NCBI RefSeq assembly: GCF_020283565.1
Contig: NC_060062.1
Location: forward strand, 51,296,439-51,360,438
Source: Trifolium pratense
Taxonomy: Eukaryota > Streptophyta > Magnoliopsida > Fabales > Fabaceae
DNA: 64,000 nt
Direction: 5' to 3'
The notes beneath the pieces are model-generated. The model did no database searches. It was not told the origin of the DNA and saw nothing but the letters and a program-made list of their open reading frames with translations. Below are positions 21,561 through 33,600 of the stretch, piece after piece (position 1 is the first letter of the stretch; the number at the start of each line of letters is the position of its first letter). Position numbers and translations under genes: made by a program.

Positions 21561-23160
21561 CGTGTTAGTTTTTTTATATTCTTATTTTATTTAAAAATTC
21601 AAAAAAAAAAAAAAAACTCATCTCCATCACTCTTGTAGTATTTTTAGTTAATTTTGATTAGTATCTATTTCATGAGAGAAACAATAAGAGAATTAGTTGT
21701 CTTGGTGCTATAACTTTGTGGATTATTCGTTCTCGCTCACCATAGCCAATTCTGAGAGAGAAACTTGAGAAAGTGTTGCGGAAGAAACAAAAAATGTTTT
21801 TTGACAAACTTTATTTTAGAAAATGTATTATACATATCAATAAGTTCTTCCAACCCAAATCAAAGAAAAGGAGGTCATGCCAATATTCTAGGTAGTGTGG
21901 GAGATAATTTGTTATATTGTTGTTGTTGTGTGTGGGTGAGAGACGGGAATTTTTTTTTTATTTTATGGATTTTTCAAAAAGATTGATGAAGATGTTGATG
22001 ATGATGATAAAGATTGATGAACAAAATGTTGAAGATGAACAAAATTTAAATTCAAGTCTTTTGTCTAGAAGACATTTTATTTTATTAACAAAATTTAACT
22101 TTTGCCCGTTTATATAGCAAAAAGTGTTTATCATGATAACACTTATACATTATAAACTTATATAAGCTATTTCAATAGACAATAGTAATAGATAAGTTAA
22201 ATTAAATTGTTTTTACCAATCGGAGAGATGTGTCATAGAGATTGACTTGTTTACTGAACTTTTTTTTTTATGTTAGTGACAATGATGATGTTATTTGTAG
22301 TTTAAGTCGAGGATAATCCTTTTGCATTTTTTTTTTAATTAGGGTCCATTTTTAATATTCCTACAAAGCCTCCAAATAGTATGGGACTCTTGGGTCGGCC
22401 CTGCGTATGACTGTAGATAAGCTCAAATAAGTCAATCGAAACAAACAACTAGTATTTGGATTCTCTCCTACTATTTGTGTGTGTCCAGCCTTCTCTCCTT
22501 TTCATATAATCCAACAGTTATTGATTCACAAAAAAAAAAAAAAGGTGCAGAAGAGAAAAAAAAATGAATGAATGGTTGAGATGAGGGCATTATGCTGGAG
22601 AGGATCTGGATCCTACTATGTTGGAACATTTTAAGGCATATACACAATTATTTTAAAATTATATAGGTAAATTATATTTTTGGTCCCTTAAGTTAATTTT
22701 ACATTTCTCTTTAGTCTCTTATGTTTTCTTGCTTCATTTTAGTTCGTTAAATTACAAACGTTAAATAAGAGAACCAAAGAGGTTTTCTCTTGGCATAGTT
22801 CTAGAGTTGGGAAAATGATCTTTTAGTTTCATATTGGGAATACTAAATCATTGAGTATCTTGCCGGTTAGAAGAGATTCGGAAAAAGAGTAGAAAAAAGT
22901 TTTGATAGGCAGCAATGAAAGAGAAAGAAAACTACAACCGAGAGAATTTGAAATTAAAGAGATGGATAAGTAAAATGTTCGACGGGGCCAATTAAATATT
23001 GGGCTACATAGGGTTATAATGATATACATCACTTTAGTTCATTTTTTTTTTAGTTTTTAAAAATGAAAATCGCCCTAGATTTATTATTTTTTTCATAGAT
23101 ATACTATTTTTGCGGCGGTTATAAATCTACGCTAAATAGTCTATGTGGTTTGTTTGGTTA
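21561..23160. other. Intergenic AT-rich DNA
   Basis: No gene recognised. Short ORFs (for example 21765-21986) have simple-sequence translations and no family signal. A TTTGGTCCCTTAAG-type repeat edge occurs near 22680, similar in style to the block at 21257. Confidence 0.5.
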
Positions 23161-23250
23161 CCTTTTTGTTTTTAGCACTTTGAATTTATATTGCATTGAT
23201 GTATTTTATCGATTTGAATGAATGAATATCATTTATTTTTAGTAAAAGAA
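23161..23250 (+). mobile_element. L1-like LINE 3' tail fragment
   Basis: Its sequence (CCTTTTTGTTTTTAGCA, then TTTGAATGAATGAATATC and TTTATTTTTAGTAAAA) closely matches the 3' end of the retroposed fragment at 62492-63083 read on the minus strand. A shared tail next to an A-rich end indicates the same LINE family. Only the last 90 bp or so can be aligned by eye. Confidence 0.6.
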
Positions 23251-23778
23251 AATGACACAAATATCTAAATCATCAATTTGATTGAATTATGTGTAAAATT
23301 GTTACAAATTAATTTCATTTTAATATAATTATAAAATATATAAGAATTTTTTGACGAAAAAAAAAAATTGTTTTTTTTATTGTAGTATAGTAGATTTGTG
23401 TCACAATAAGACCATGTGCAATGGTATGTTTAAAGAGGGGTTAAATGAGTGTTGAGAGTGTTGAATGATTGGAGGAGGTGTGTTGAAGATGAGGTGGAGG
23501 AGGGAAGAGTTGAAAGTTTTCAACATGTTGAAGCCTGACACGGAGGGACACGCGACCTGTTTTCATTTGGCAAAACAGGCGCGTGCAGAACACGCGTTGA
23601 CAGGGAGAGTGAGGCGCAGCAACGCAGAGAGAGAAGAATAGATAAGGACACGTGTTGGTGGCTGATTGGCTGGGCGGATTTTTATCACAATAATACTTTG
23701 AACTCAATTATTTCATAGCAAAATAATTTTTTATTTTTTTACCAAAATTCATGATTTTTTTAATCTATAAATAGAGAC

Positions 23779-24170
23779 TTGATTCATTTGATTTGGACAC
23801 AGAAAAAAAAAAACCAGAGTAATGCATGTGGCTCAGGAAGTAGTGGATCTAAGAGATCTCACGAGAGTGATGCATGTGGCTCGAACTCTGTAGGATCTAG
23901 TGCTCGTCCTATGGGTAGGGAGGTAGCTAAAAAAAAGGGTAAAAAAAAAGCAAGGAAGCTTCCTCGGAGGTGGTGGAAAAAGATTGGGCTGCATTCAAAC
24001 AATTAAGGGAGAAAGAGATTGAACAATTGGAGAAAATGACATTGATGCAACAAGAGGCTAACCGATTGGAGAAATGGAAATTGTATTCACAGTTAACTTC
24101 CGACGAGCATCCCGATGATCGGAAGAAAAAAATGTTGGAAAAGTTGGCCCAAGAACTATTTGATAATTAA
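23779..24170 (+). pseudogene. Harbinger ORF1 C-terminal remnant (NAM-associated-like)
   Basis: Two overlapping frames make one protein end. The first carries CGSNSVGSSARPMGREVAKK. The second (23970-24170) carries EKDWAAFKQLREKEIEQLEK and then YSQLTSDEHPDDRKKKMLEK. They join if one base is gained or lost in the poly-A run near 23941-23950. The helical Glu/Lys/Gln-rich tail matches the C-terminal part of Harbinger ORF1 proteins (Myb/trihelix type with a NAM-associated C-terminal domain). The N-terminal Myb-like DNA-binding part is missing. A TATAAATAG box (about 23766) lies directly before it, so an internal deletion probably removed the front of the gene. ORF1 normally helps the transposase bind the ends. 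Confidence 0.7.
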
Positions 24171-24659
24171 TTTCAAGCAAGTATTTGTCTGTAGTGTTTG
24201 CTTTAATTTTATTGTGTTTGAATATGTCGGTGTAGTGTTTGCTTTAATTTTATTGTGTTTGAACATGTCAATGTAGTGTTTGCTTTAATTTTATCACGTT
24301 GATTTATGTCAATATAGTGTTTGTGACATTTAAATTATTGTATGTTATAATTATTGTATGCTATCATTTTGGCAGTGTAGTACCAATCCCACATTATTGT
24401 CTGTTATCTTTATCCGATAATTAACTCTATACAATATTTATTTCAAATCCGTCGGTGGTCTACCACTCAATTCGAATCTAATATTTATCCGATAATTAAC
24501 TCTATACAATATTTATTTTAAATCCGTCGGTGGTCTACCATTTATATATAGGGACTCATACAACCATTTATGTATCAATCTACCTCCAATATCCCAAATC
24601 TCTTCCAACTACTTCCAATATCTCAAATCTCATCCAATCTACTTCCAATATCACAAAAA
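24171..24659. repeat. Spacer with two short tandem arrays
   Basis: A unit of about 41 bp beginning GTAGTGTTTGCTTTAATTTT is repeated at 24191, 24232 and 24273, with a partial fourth near 24314. A unit of 75 bp beginning TATCCGATAATTAACTC occurs at 24411 and 24486. No ORF. This is the region between ORF1 and transposase. Confidence 0.75.
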
Positions 24660-25949
24660 ATGGATCCATCAAAATATCATTTTGATATCGCAGCCTACAA
24701 ACAAAGACGTGAAATTGAAGACACTTATATACTCAATCGATTTAGATAGCATCGACAGAAAATATTGGAAGATAATGCACCTCGTACTAGAAAATATCTC
24801 AATAGAGATCATGCAGCGGCAAACCAAAGACTAATTGACGACTACTTTGCCAATGAGCCTACATATGCCGATGCAATGTTTCGTCGTCGCTACCGGATAC
24901 AAAAACATGTTTTCCTTCGAATCGTTCGGGACCTTTCAAGTAGTGATAACTACTTCACCCAGCGAGTTGATGCAGCCAATAAAAAAGGTATATCACCCAT
25001 AGCAAAACGTACCACAACAATGCGTATGTTAGCATATGGTATGGCAGCAAATGTGGTAGATGAGTACATCAAAATAGGAGGTACTACAACATTGGAGTGA
25101 TTACGTAGATTTTGTAAAGGAATCATACGATTGTATGAGCAAGTGTATCTGAGAGCACCAACGCAAGATGACCTGCAAAAAATACATGTTAGTGAAATGC
25201 GGGGGTTCCCAGGGATGATTGGGAGTATTGACTGCATACACTGGGAGTGGAAAAATTGTCCTAAAGCATGGGAAGGTCAATTTACTAGGGGGGATAAGGG
25301 AACCACCACAATTATTCTTGAAACAGTTGCATCTCATGATCTATGGATCTGGCATGCCTTTTTTGGATGTTCGGAAACGTTGAACGATATAAACATTCTA
25401 GACCGGTCACCAGTGTTTGATGACGTTGAACAGGGAAATGCTCCCACTGTTAATTTCTTTGTGAATCAACGTCCCTATAATATGACATACTATCTAGCTG
25501 ATGGTATCTATCCTTCTTATCCAATTTTCGTCAAATCGATTAGACTTTCTCAAAGTGAACCCGATAAGTTATTTGTAAAATATCAGGAGGGATATCGGAA
25601 GGACATCGAACGTGAATTTGGAGTGTTTCAAGCTCGATTTAAAATCATCCGTGAACTAGCTCGCTTGTGGGACATAACCGATTTGGGTATCATAATGAGA
25701 TCATGCATCATATTACATAATATGATTGTTGAGGATGAACGAGACTCATATGCTCAACGTTGGACCGATTTTGAGCAATCTGAGGAAAGTGGATCTAGTG
25801 CACCGCAACAATACTCGACCGAGGTGTTACCCGCTTTTGTAAATCATGTGCGTGCTAGATCCGAGTTCCGTGATCCAAAAGGTCATCAAGAATTGCAAGC
25901 AAATTTAGTGAAGCACATATGGACAAAGTTTGGAATGAGACATGATTGA
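24660..25949 (+). pseudogene. PIF/Harbinger DDE transposase with two in-frame stops
   Basis: The frame starts at the ATG at 24660 (MDPSKYHFDIAAYKQRREIE) and runs about 430 codons to 25949. It is interrupted by TAG at 24747-24749 and TGA at 25098-25100 and is otherwise open. The catalytic triad is visible: D in IGSIDCIHWEWKNCP (near 25220), D in YYLADGIYPSYP (near 25490) and E in EREFGVFQARFKII (near 25610). The HARBI1/ALP1-type C-terminal helix LHNMIVEDERD follows. An intact copy would cut and paste the element at TWA targets. With only two nonsense changes and no frameshift, this copy died fairly recently. Confidence 0.87.
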
Positions 25950-26424
25950 ACATGATTTGTATCGTACTGATTACGTTGCTCGTGTGTATCACATTTTAAA
26001 TTATTTGTATCATACTAATTATGTTGCTTGTGTGTTGTATTGCATTTCAAATTATTTGTATCGTACTAATTACATTACTTGTGTGTTGTATTTTAAATTA
26101 AGTTAAAATGATTTGTATCGTATAAATTATTTAAATAAATTTTGTTTTTATTAAAAAAACTAAAAAATAAATTGTTAAGTGTTTATTATTTTAATTTAAT
26201 TTTAATCGATAATTGTAATTTTATGTAATCATAAAAACAAAAATATAAATTTAAATAAAAAAATGAAATAAAAAGTGGTGGGGTAGAGTGTTGAATGAAA
26301 AAACTATTGGAGAGGATAAAAGTTAAATGTGTGTTGAATGATTAAGTGGAAGAAAGAGAAAATGATGTGGAGTGTTGAGAAGTGAAAAAGTTGTGTTGAA
26401 TGAGGTTAACCATCGTACATGGTC
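25950..26424. repeat. Harbinger 3' non-coding end with a roughly 50-bp tandem array
   Basis: A unit of about 50 bp around ATTTGTATCGTACTAATTA is repeated near 25955, 26003 and 26053, with a partial copy at about 26110. AT-rich DNA then leads to the right terminal inverted repeat (GTTGAATGATTAAGTGG, and GTTAACCATCGTACATGGTC). Confidence 0.7.
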
Positions 26425-26891
26425 TAAGGAATTGAGTTATGTGCCATCACGTCAGTCACGTCACTGACTACATGAATCATTAATTCCTAACCGTTTGATC
26501 TTGATCAATTGATCCATAATAAAATGATATTCTAATTTTATAAAATGTGAAGTTTCAATTAAAAATTTTAAGTTAGACAAATCAAAATCAAACGATCAGA
26601 GAACTGTGACCGTACAATTTCATGCAATAAGTGACTATACCGAATCCAAATCCATGAGACCATGACAAAACCTCTTTCCAAAACGTGAGAGAAAAATGAC
26701 AAGAATTGACAAAAATGTAGACTCATTGTGAATAAGAACTTTCTTATTTTCCTTTGTGAACAAAACATTTACAGAAACTTTCTTTCCTTGATTGTTGCCA
26801 GATTATATGTGCCTGATTATTCCACACGGTTCGTCATAACTTATGTTGTTAATAGCTGTTTTTTTACTTAATTAATTAATATTAAAATTTA
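26425..26891. other. Intergenic DNA
   Basis: No gene or clear repeat seen. The 66-codon minus ORF at 26568-26768 has no recognisable features. Confidence 0.5.
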
Positions 26892-27258
26892 GAGTATCTC
26901 CAATAAGAGTATCTAACAGAGTTTCATAGATTAATGATACGGTACCTTAACTTTTTTATCATTGGAGTTCTATGACGTGACACAGAGGGTATCAAAATTG
27001 ATGATACCGGTACCTTAAATAAGATCAATTTAATGTTATTATTATTTTTATTTTTCTATATAAATTCAATTTAATAGCTTTTATTTATGTTAAAACATTA
27101 TTGTTTGTCATTAATATATGATACTCAAAAAGTGGTATCACCATTGGAGTAAAACATGTATGAGTTGCATAAATATTACATGATATCGTAGGGACCACTT
27201 ATTAGTAATGTATGATACCCAAAGTGGTATCAGTATCACCATTGAAGATCATCTTAGT
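26892..27258. mobile_element. MITE-like element upstream of the MLO gene
   Basis: The ends GAGTATCTCCAATAAGAGTA and (inverted) ATGATCTTCAATGGTGATAC are diverged inverted repeats. GGTACC and GGTATCA motifs recur inside it. No ORF and no clear target duplication. It sits about 430 bp before the MLO start, so it may affect the promoter. Confidence 0.5.
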
Positions 27259-27683
27259 ATGATCTTTATTTTAATTATGGAAAATTCATATTCACACATC
27301 ATAAATCATAAAATGAAAACAAACAAGGAATAAAATATTAACAAAATCTTTTAAATTAAATTTATTACTATTTTGATAAGCTATATTTCTTTATTTGAAA
27401 ATTATTGCTTTAAATTCAACTTTTTTGATTGGGAGTATAAGTCTTCCACCACTCAAACACAACCAAAAGACAGAAACTTTCTTTGTTCTTCTCTCTACCT
27501 AATACTCTATAGTAGTATTCTTCAATTAATGCACGCGCTTCACAAGATTTCAAAACCAACCCATTTAAGTTCTTAGATAAAGCTTCAATCTTTGCTTCAT
27601 TCTCAACAAACCCAGATCACCATTTGCTTGCATTTTGTTTCTAAAGACACAATTTGAGTGTTTGTGTTTTTTTTGTTTCACCT
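27259..27683 (+). promoter_or_regulatory. Upstream region and probable 5' UTR of the MLO gene
   Basis: AT-rich DNA ending in a CT-rich leader-like stretch. I do not recognise a convincing TATA box. An in-frame stop (TAA at 27642) lies before the first in-frame ATG (27684), so the protein does not extend further upstream in this exon. Confidence 0.4.
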
Positions 27684-30600
27684 ATGTTTGTGTCAATGTA
27701 CAAAAAAAGGTTGTCACTTTGTGTTTTTTCATTGTCATGGTTGTACAATGGAAGTGTCGCTATGGCTTCAAGTGAGAGCAGTAGCAGTTCTAAAGACCTT
27801 GATCAGACACCAACATGGGCTGTTGCTTGTGTTTGTACTGTTTTCATCTTGATTTCTCTAATTCTTGAGAAATCTCTTCACAAAATTGGAACGGTATGGT
27901 ACCAATTTCAAACTCTTTTAATTTCAATTGTAATTGTTTGATTCTGCGTTTCATAATTAAGTTAACTGTTTTTTTTTTTTTTTTTTCTAATTTAATTTGT
28001 TTAAATGAAAATTTTGTCTTTATGTTGTTTTGTTGCATGTGATGTGAATTGATTTGTTTTTCATTTTTTGTTTCGGTGGCTATTTTTCTCTTTTTTGTTT
28101 TGTTGAAATTGTGTCACTATAAGTGAAATCTTAGAATTTTTAGTTTAGGGGTTTGATTTGGTTATTGAGTTCTTCAAAATCCTTGTTGATGGCTTTGTAA
28201 TTCACGAGTCTTTGTATTTTCTCAGTGGCTGGGAGATAGACACAAGAAGGCTTTGCTTGAAGCTCTGGAAAAAGTCAAAGCTGGTAAGATTGTAGTCAAG
28301 GAATAACAATAGTTGTGAACTTTAATCATGAATTATATAGTACCAACTACCGACACTTCAGATCAAAGACATGTCAGTGTTGTCCGACACAGGTCACCAA
28401 GTGTCGTGTCTGGTGTATGTGTCTGGGTGCTTCATAGAATTGCTTTTTCTCTTGGAGCCAAAGTATATTAACACTTTGACTCACTCATGTTGAGTTAATT
28501 TTCTTTTACTGTCAATTTTTTTTATCTTCAGATTTATGTGAAACAAAAAAATGAAAATAACGATGATAATAATTTTGATTATTTCTCATATGTTTCTCTA
28601 ATTCATGTTAAATTTGTTTTTTTTTTTTTTTGTTTGCAGAATTGATGATATTAGGTTTCCTTTCATTGCTTTTGACTTTTGGACAGAGCTACATTGTTAA
28701 AATATGTATTCCTGCCAATATGGCAGACAAATTGTTGCCATGTCCATATAGAAGCAAACACGATGGAAATAAAGACGATGCAAATAACAATGAGGAAAAT
28801 CGTAGGAAACTTCTCTTTTATGAACACAGATATTTATCAGAAGATGCTACACCTTACCAATGCAAGGAGGTAACTATGTTTCCATTCTTTATTTTTCCTT
28901 AATAAATAAAATCTCAATTGTTTATTTCTGATATCCACTTTACACTGATTATTATAACTGTTACATTATTTTTTGTCAATTTCATTTATCTTATTTCCTC
29001 CGGCACAATATCAAAGGCTCCTTTTGCTTTAATCCATATTTGTAAATCTAATTGTTGTTTGTTATCATAGGGACGCGAGCCTCTTATATCTGTCAATGGA
29101 TTGCACCAGTTACACATCCTCATATTCTTCTTAGCGGTCCTTCATGTCATATACAGTGCTGTCACAATGCTTCTTGGGAGACTAAAGGTCTGCGCGTCTT
29201 TTCTTTTTGTGTTGGTTGAATACTTAAGTTATTTTGCACTACCTAGTTATAGCGCCGTGATTCGTGAAAGCATCTAGTCTCAAAGAAATAATAAAGCCGT
29301 AGATAGTGACAGTCTTATTTAGTGGTTGAACATTCTTGTATTTGTTTGTTTATAATTTTGTTATTTCTTCTATAACTTTGAGTTAATTAAACTAAGACTT
29401 TGTTTGAATTAAGGTATATCGGCTTAAATCTATGTCCTGTTTGTATTTCTCCACATAGAAGGGAGGAAGAAAGGAGGTGCAAAAGGGAGCAGAGTGCATA
29501 TTAGTAACTTTCCTATAAAGCACAGATACATACACAAATACTAAAACCGGACACAACACTGACATCAAAACTTCAAGGCGTGTCCGGTGTCTGACATGAC
29601 ACTGACAATATTAGGGATGGCAATGGGTAGGGTATGGGTAGGGTACTATAGTACCCATCCCCATACCCGCGGATTGAAAAAATACCCGTACCCATCCCCA
29701 TACCCGCGTGGGTAACAACTTTTGCCCCCGTCCCCATACCCTATGGGTACCTAGGTACCCATACCCGTACCCGTTACCCGCATTTTTACTAAAATTAAAT
29801 TGATCAATTATAAAATATCATATAATTTTAATAGAATTAAAAAAATTTCAAAGATTTTAATATTGACTAATGAAAATTATAAACAAAATTATTACTAACT
29901 TTATGTTAAAGTTCATATTTATGTTAAATATTCACATTATTTTTATATTATGTTATAAATAAACATTTTTATTAAAAATATGTAATAGTTTAGTAGAGTT
30001 GTATTGTTTTAAATTGATTTACATATATTATGCGGGTATGGGGCGGGGTGGGTACTAAGGTACCCGTACCCGCACCCATACCCGTTCATTTTTGCGGGTA
30101 ATTACCCATACCCGTGCCCGTACCCAAAATGCGGGTTTTTACCCTACCCGTTGTGGGTAATTTTTGCGGGTACCCTCTGGGTATGGGTCAAATTGCCATC
30201 CCTAGACAATATGCTGATACATGTGGTTACATTCAGTTAATTCCATTTTTTTCAAATTATTACTAGTGTCTACCTGTCAGTGCTTCATTGTTAAATTACT
30301 AATATGCCGCATCTCTTAGTACAAGTATAAGAGGTAGTTAGAACATGGAGAATCCTTTTTTTGGTTTATTTTGAATCAAGAGTTTGTAACTTAGTTAGTC
30401 ATTGAACCCACTTGGGTTGGTGCATTGGTATTGGCTTGGGACCTGGGAGTGTGCTCCTCTTGAGGTCTGAGGTTCGATTCTCTCTGGCGCCAATTTGGGT
30501 GGGCTAATTTAGCTTCTTCAAAAAAAAACTTAGTTAGTCATTGATGATTTCTTTTATGTAGATACGAGGATGGAAGACATGGGAGGCAGAGACATCATCT

Positions 30601-33600
30601 CTTGGAAATGAGTTTGCTAATGGTATGACGTCCATTGATGTATTTCACTGTTTTTCATCTTTGATTATGAAAAATACTAGTTCTTTAAATTTTACTCTTA
30701 TGTATACCAATTTTACTTTATAATGCTGCTACATGCGATTTCATGCCTCTTGTGCATTTATCATACAGATCCTTCAAGATTCCGGCTAACACATGAAACA
30801 TCATTTGTTAGACAACATGCCACCATTTGGACAAAAACTCCAATTTTCTTCTATATAGTAAGACCAACTTTACTAATTATACTATGTTTTCACTTCTATT
30901 TTCTTGAGATTGGAACCGTCATTTCATGTAAAATTTGTTAGAGAAAATGAAAGGCGGCATTGTAGTCGTATTATTTGAGGTATAGCTCATAAAAACTGGA
31001 AAGTGAGATAGAAGTTAATGGATCGACTATTGCTATTTTTTTAGTATCATTATTAACAGAATGCATGCAGTTTCATAGCTTCATAATATCACGCTGCAGT
31101 TTCATAGCTTCATAATATCACGCTCTTTCAAGGAAATGTTTAATCATCTCTTTCATATTTTTTTTTCCAATTTCAGAGTTGCTTCTTTAGACAGTTTTAT
31201 AGATCTGTCGGTAAAGCTGACTACCTGACTCTGCGCAATGGATTTATCGCTGTGAGTCTTAGTCCATAATATACCTTTAATGTTCATATTTGCGTTCTGT
31301 TCTTGACAGTGCATTATGTGTAGGTCCACCTGTCACCGGGAAGTAAATTCAACTTCCAAAAATATATCAAACGATCCTTGGAGGATGACTTCAAGGTAGT
31401 TGTGGGAGTAAGGTAACACCTTTACACTATACATTTTAATTTTGAAGCATTATTTCTCTATGGTTTTTACCGTGATAACCTATGCAGCACAGACACGACC
31501 CAGACACTAACACGTCGACACTGATAATATTTTGAAAAAATGCCATAATTCAGTGTAATCATAAGTGTCGGTGTCTGACACTGACACATCTGAGGAGTGT
31601 CCATGCTTCATAGGTGATAACTGGTTTGAAATACATGCTTACTAACTGCAATTTGTTGTTGTTGTTGACAGTCCTGTTCTTTGGGCATCATTTGTTGTTT
31701 TCCTTCTCCTAAATATTAATGGTAAGCACCTTGTTAACTTTTTCCTCAATCGATTTCTATCGAATTTACTTTTACGAAGTCGAATGTTCAATTGGTTAAT
31801 CCTTTTTTTTTATTTTTTTTATTTTCCAGGATGGCATGCTATGATTTGGGCATCCGTAATTCCTGTTGTTGTAAGTATTCTGTTCTCTGTATAACCATGG
31901 TTGAGATTTGATAAGCTTGCTTCCGGTTCACGATTTGATAACCATGGTTGAGATTACTGGTATATAAAGGATTCAATTTGTTGCAGATAATTTTTGCTGT
32001 TGGAACAAAACTTCAAGCCACATTGTCAAAGATGGCTATCGAAATCACAGAAAGGCATGCAGTTATCCAAGGGATTCCTCTTGTTCAAGGCTCAGACAAA
32101 TATTTTTGGTTCGGGAAGCCTCAGTTAATTCTTCATCTTATCCATTTTGCCTTGTTCCAGGTATTCAATTTGTTAAATTGTGACTTGAGCATACAATATT
32201 TTTATTCTTTTATATTATTTAAGATATTTTGTTAGATATGCAATTAACGAGTTGAAATTTTTTTTTAGTTCAATATTTGTACTAATGAGATAAAAGTACT
32301 TTTAGGTCGTTTTCAATTTTTGAGTTGTTAATATTTATAACTAACCGATAATCTTATCTCTTGCAGAATGCCTTTCAAATAACATATTTCTTGTGGATAT
32401 GGGTACAGACCATCTTTACACCTTTAATATTGTCTATTTGTAGTCTAAGTAGATTATGATAAATGGCTAGTAATTAACGTCATGATTTCTTAATTTGCAG
32501 TATTCTTTTGGTATGAAAAATTGTTTTCATGCGGATACCAAGGCCGCAATAATCAAAGTAGCTTTAGGGTAAGTTTGATCTGAAATTCTCTTTTGCATTA
32601 AAACGGCATGCCTTGATATGCATTTCAAAAGCTACTATAAGCTTGAAACCATTAAGCATTACCACCATAAACTAATATGATGAACTCTCGTATGGTTTTG
32701 AAGGGTCTTGGCGCTATGCCTTTGCAGCTACATTACCCTTCCATTATATGCTCTTGTTACTCAGGTACTACATGCTTTCATTTTCCTGATTTTGTATTAC
32801 TTGATGATAAGAGTCATTCGTTTTCTTTGATTGAAGTTTTTTCTGCAAACTTAACCAAGATCAACACGCGTGTTGTTTATCCTAATAGGACACATGGAGT
32901 CGTAGGAAAATTTTAAGAGAAAATGACTATATTACAGTATAATTCTTGATGCCACTGAGATTGTGTTGGAAAGTTGCCTTAGATAGCCTCCGAGTGTGTA
33001 TTGTCCCACATATCCTAGATGCATGACCTTAGTACCGCATATTGTAATGCTGTGTTAGTCCTCACCTTATAATCTGGTATTCTGGTTTGTAGGACTGAGT
33101 TAGGCCATACTCCTTCTGGTCTCGTATATAAGCAAAGATTTATTTTTCAGATCACTGAATAACCGATGTATCCAGTTCATATTATGGACCAGATATATCA
33201 GTTATTCAATGAACCTGAAAAAAGAATCTTTACTTATATATGAGACCGGAGGGAGCAAGTCCAAATTTTAAGATGGTATCAGAGTTTCATCTTTCTTCGT
33301 CAATTGTTGACCCTTCACGCTCCACGATATGTCATATATTAGAAGTTTTAATTTTCACGATACAATCCTCATTTACAAGAGTTTATACTCGAAGTTACTA
33401 AGATTTCAAGGTGGACTAATTAACTGGTAAAACTTTTGCAGATGGGATCAAGAATGAAAAAATCAATATTTGATGAACAGACATCAAAAGCCTTAAAAAA
33501 ATGGCACAATACTGTTAAAAAGAAGAAAGGACTGAAACTAGGAAAGTCCAGCGTGCGAACTGTGGACGGAAGCACGCCTGATTCAACTGTGCACTCCTCT

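Larger units (their letters stand above)
23410..26424 (+). mobile_element. PIF/Harbinger DNA transposon
   Basis: Element of 3015 bp. Its ends GACCATGTGCAATGG and (inverted) CATCGTACATGGTC form a terminal inverted repeat of about 17 bp with two or three mismatches, flanked by TAA at 23407-23409 and 26425-26427, the 3-bp target typical of this superfamily. It carries the two expected genes, an ORF1 (23779-24170) and a DDE transposase (24660-25949), both broken. Non-coding stretches inside hold three short tandem arrays. Confidence 0.88.

Noticed and set aside
27762..27764. ATG at 27762 as the MLO start.
   Set aside because: The open frame extends upstream to ATGs at 27684 and 27696 and encodes a signal-peptide-like stretch known in this MLO clade; kept only as an alternative.
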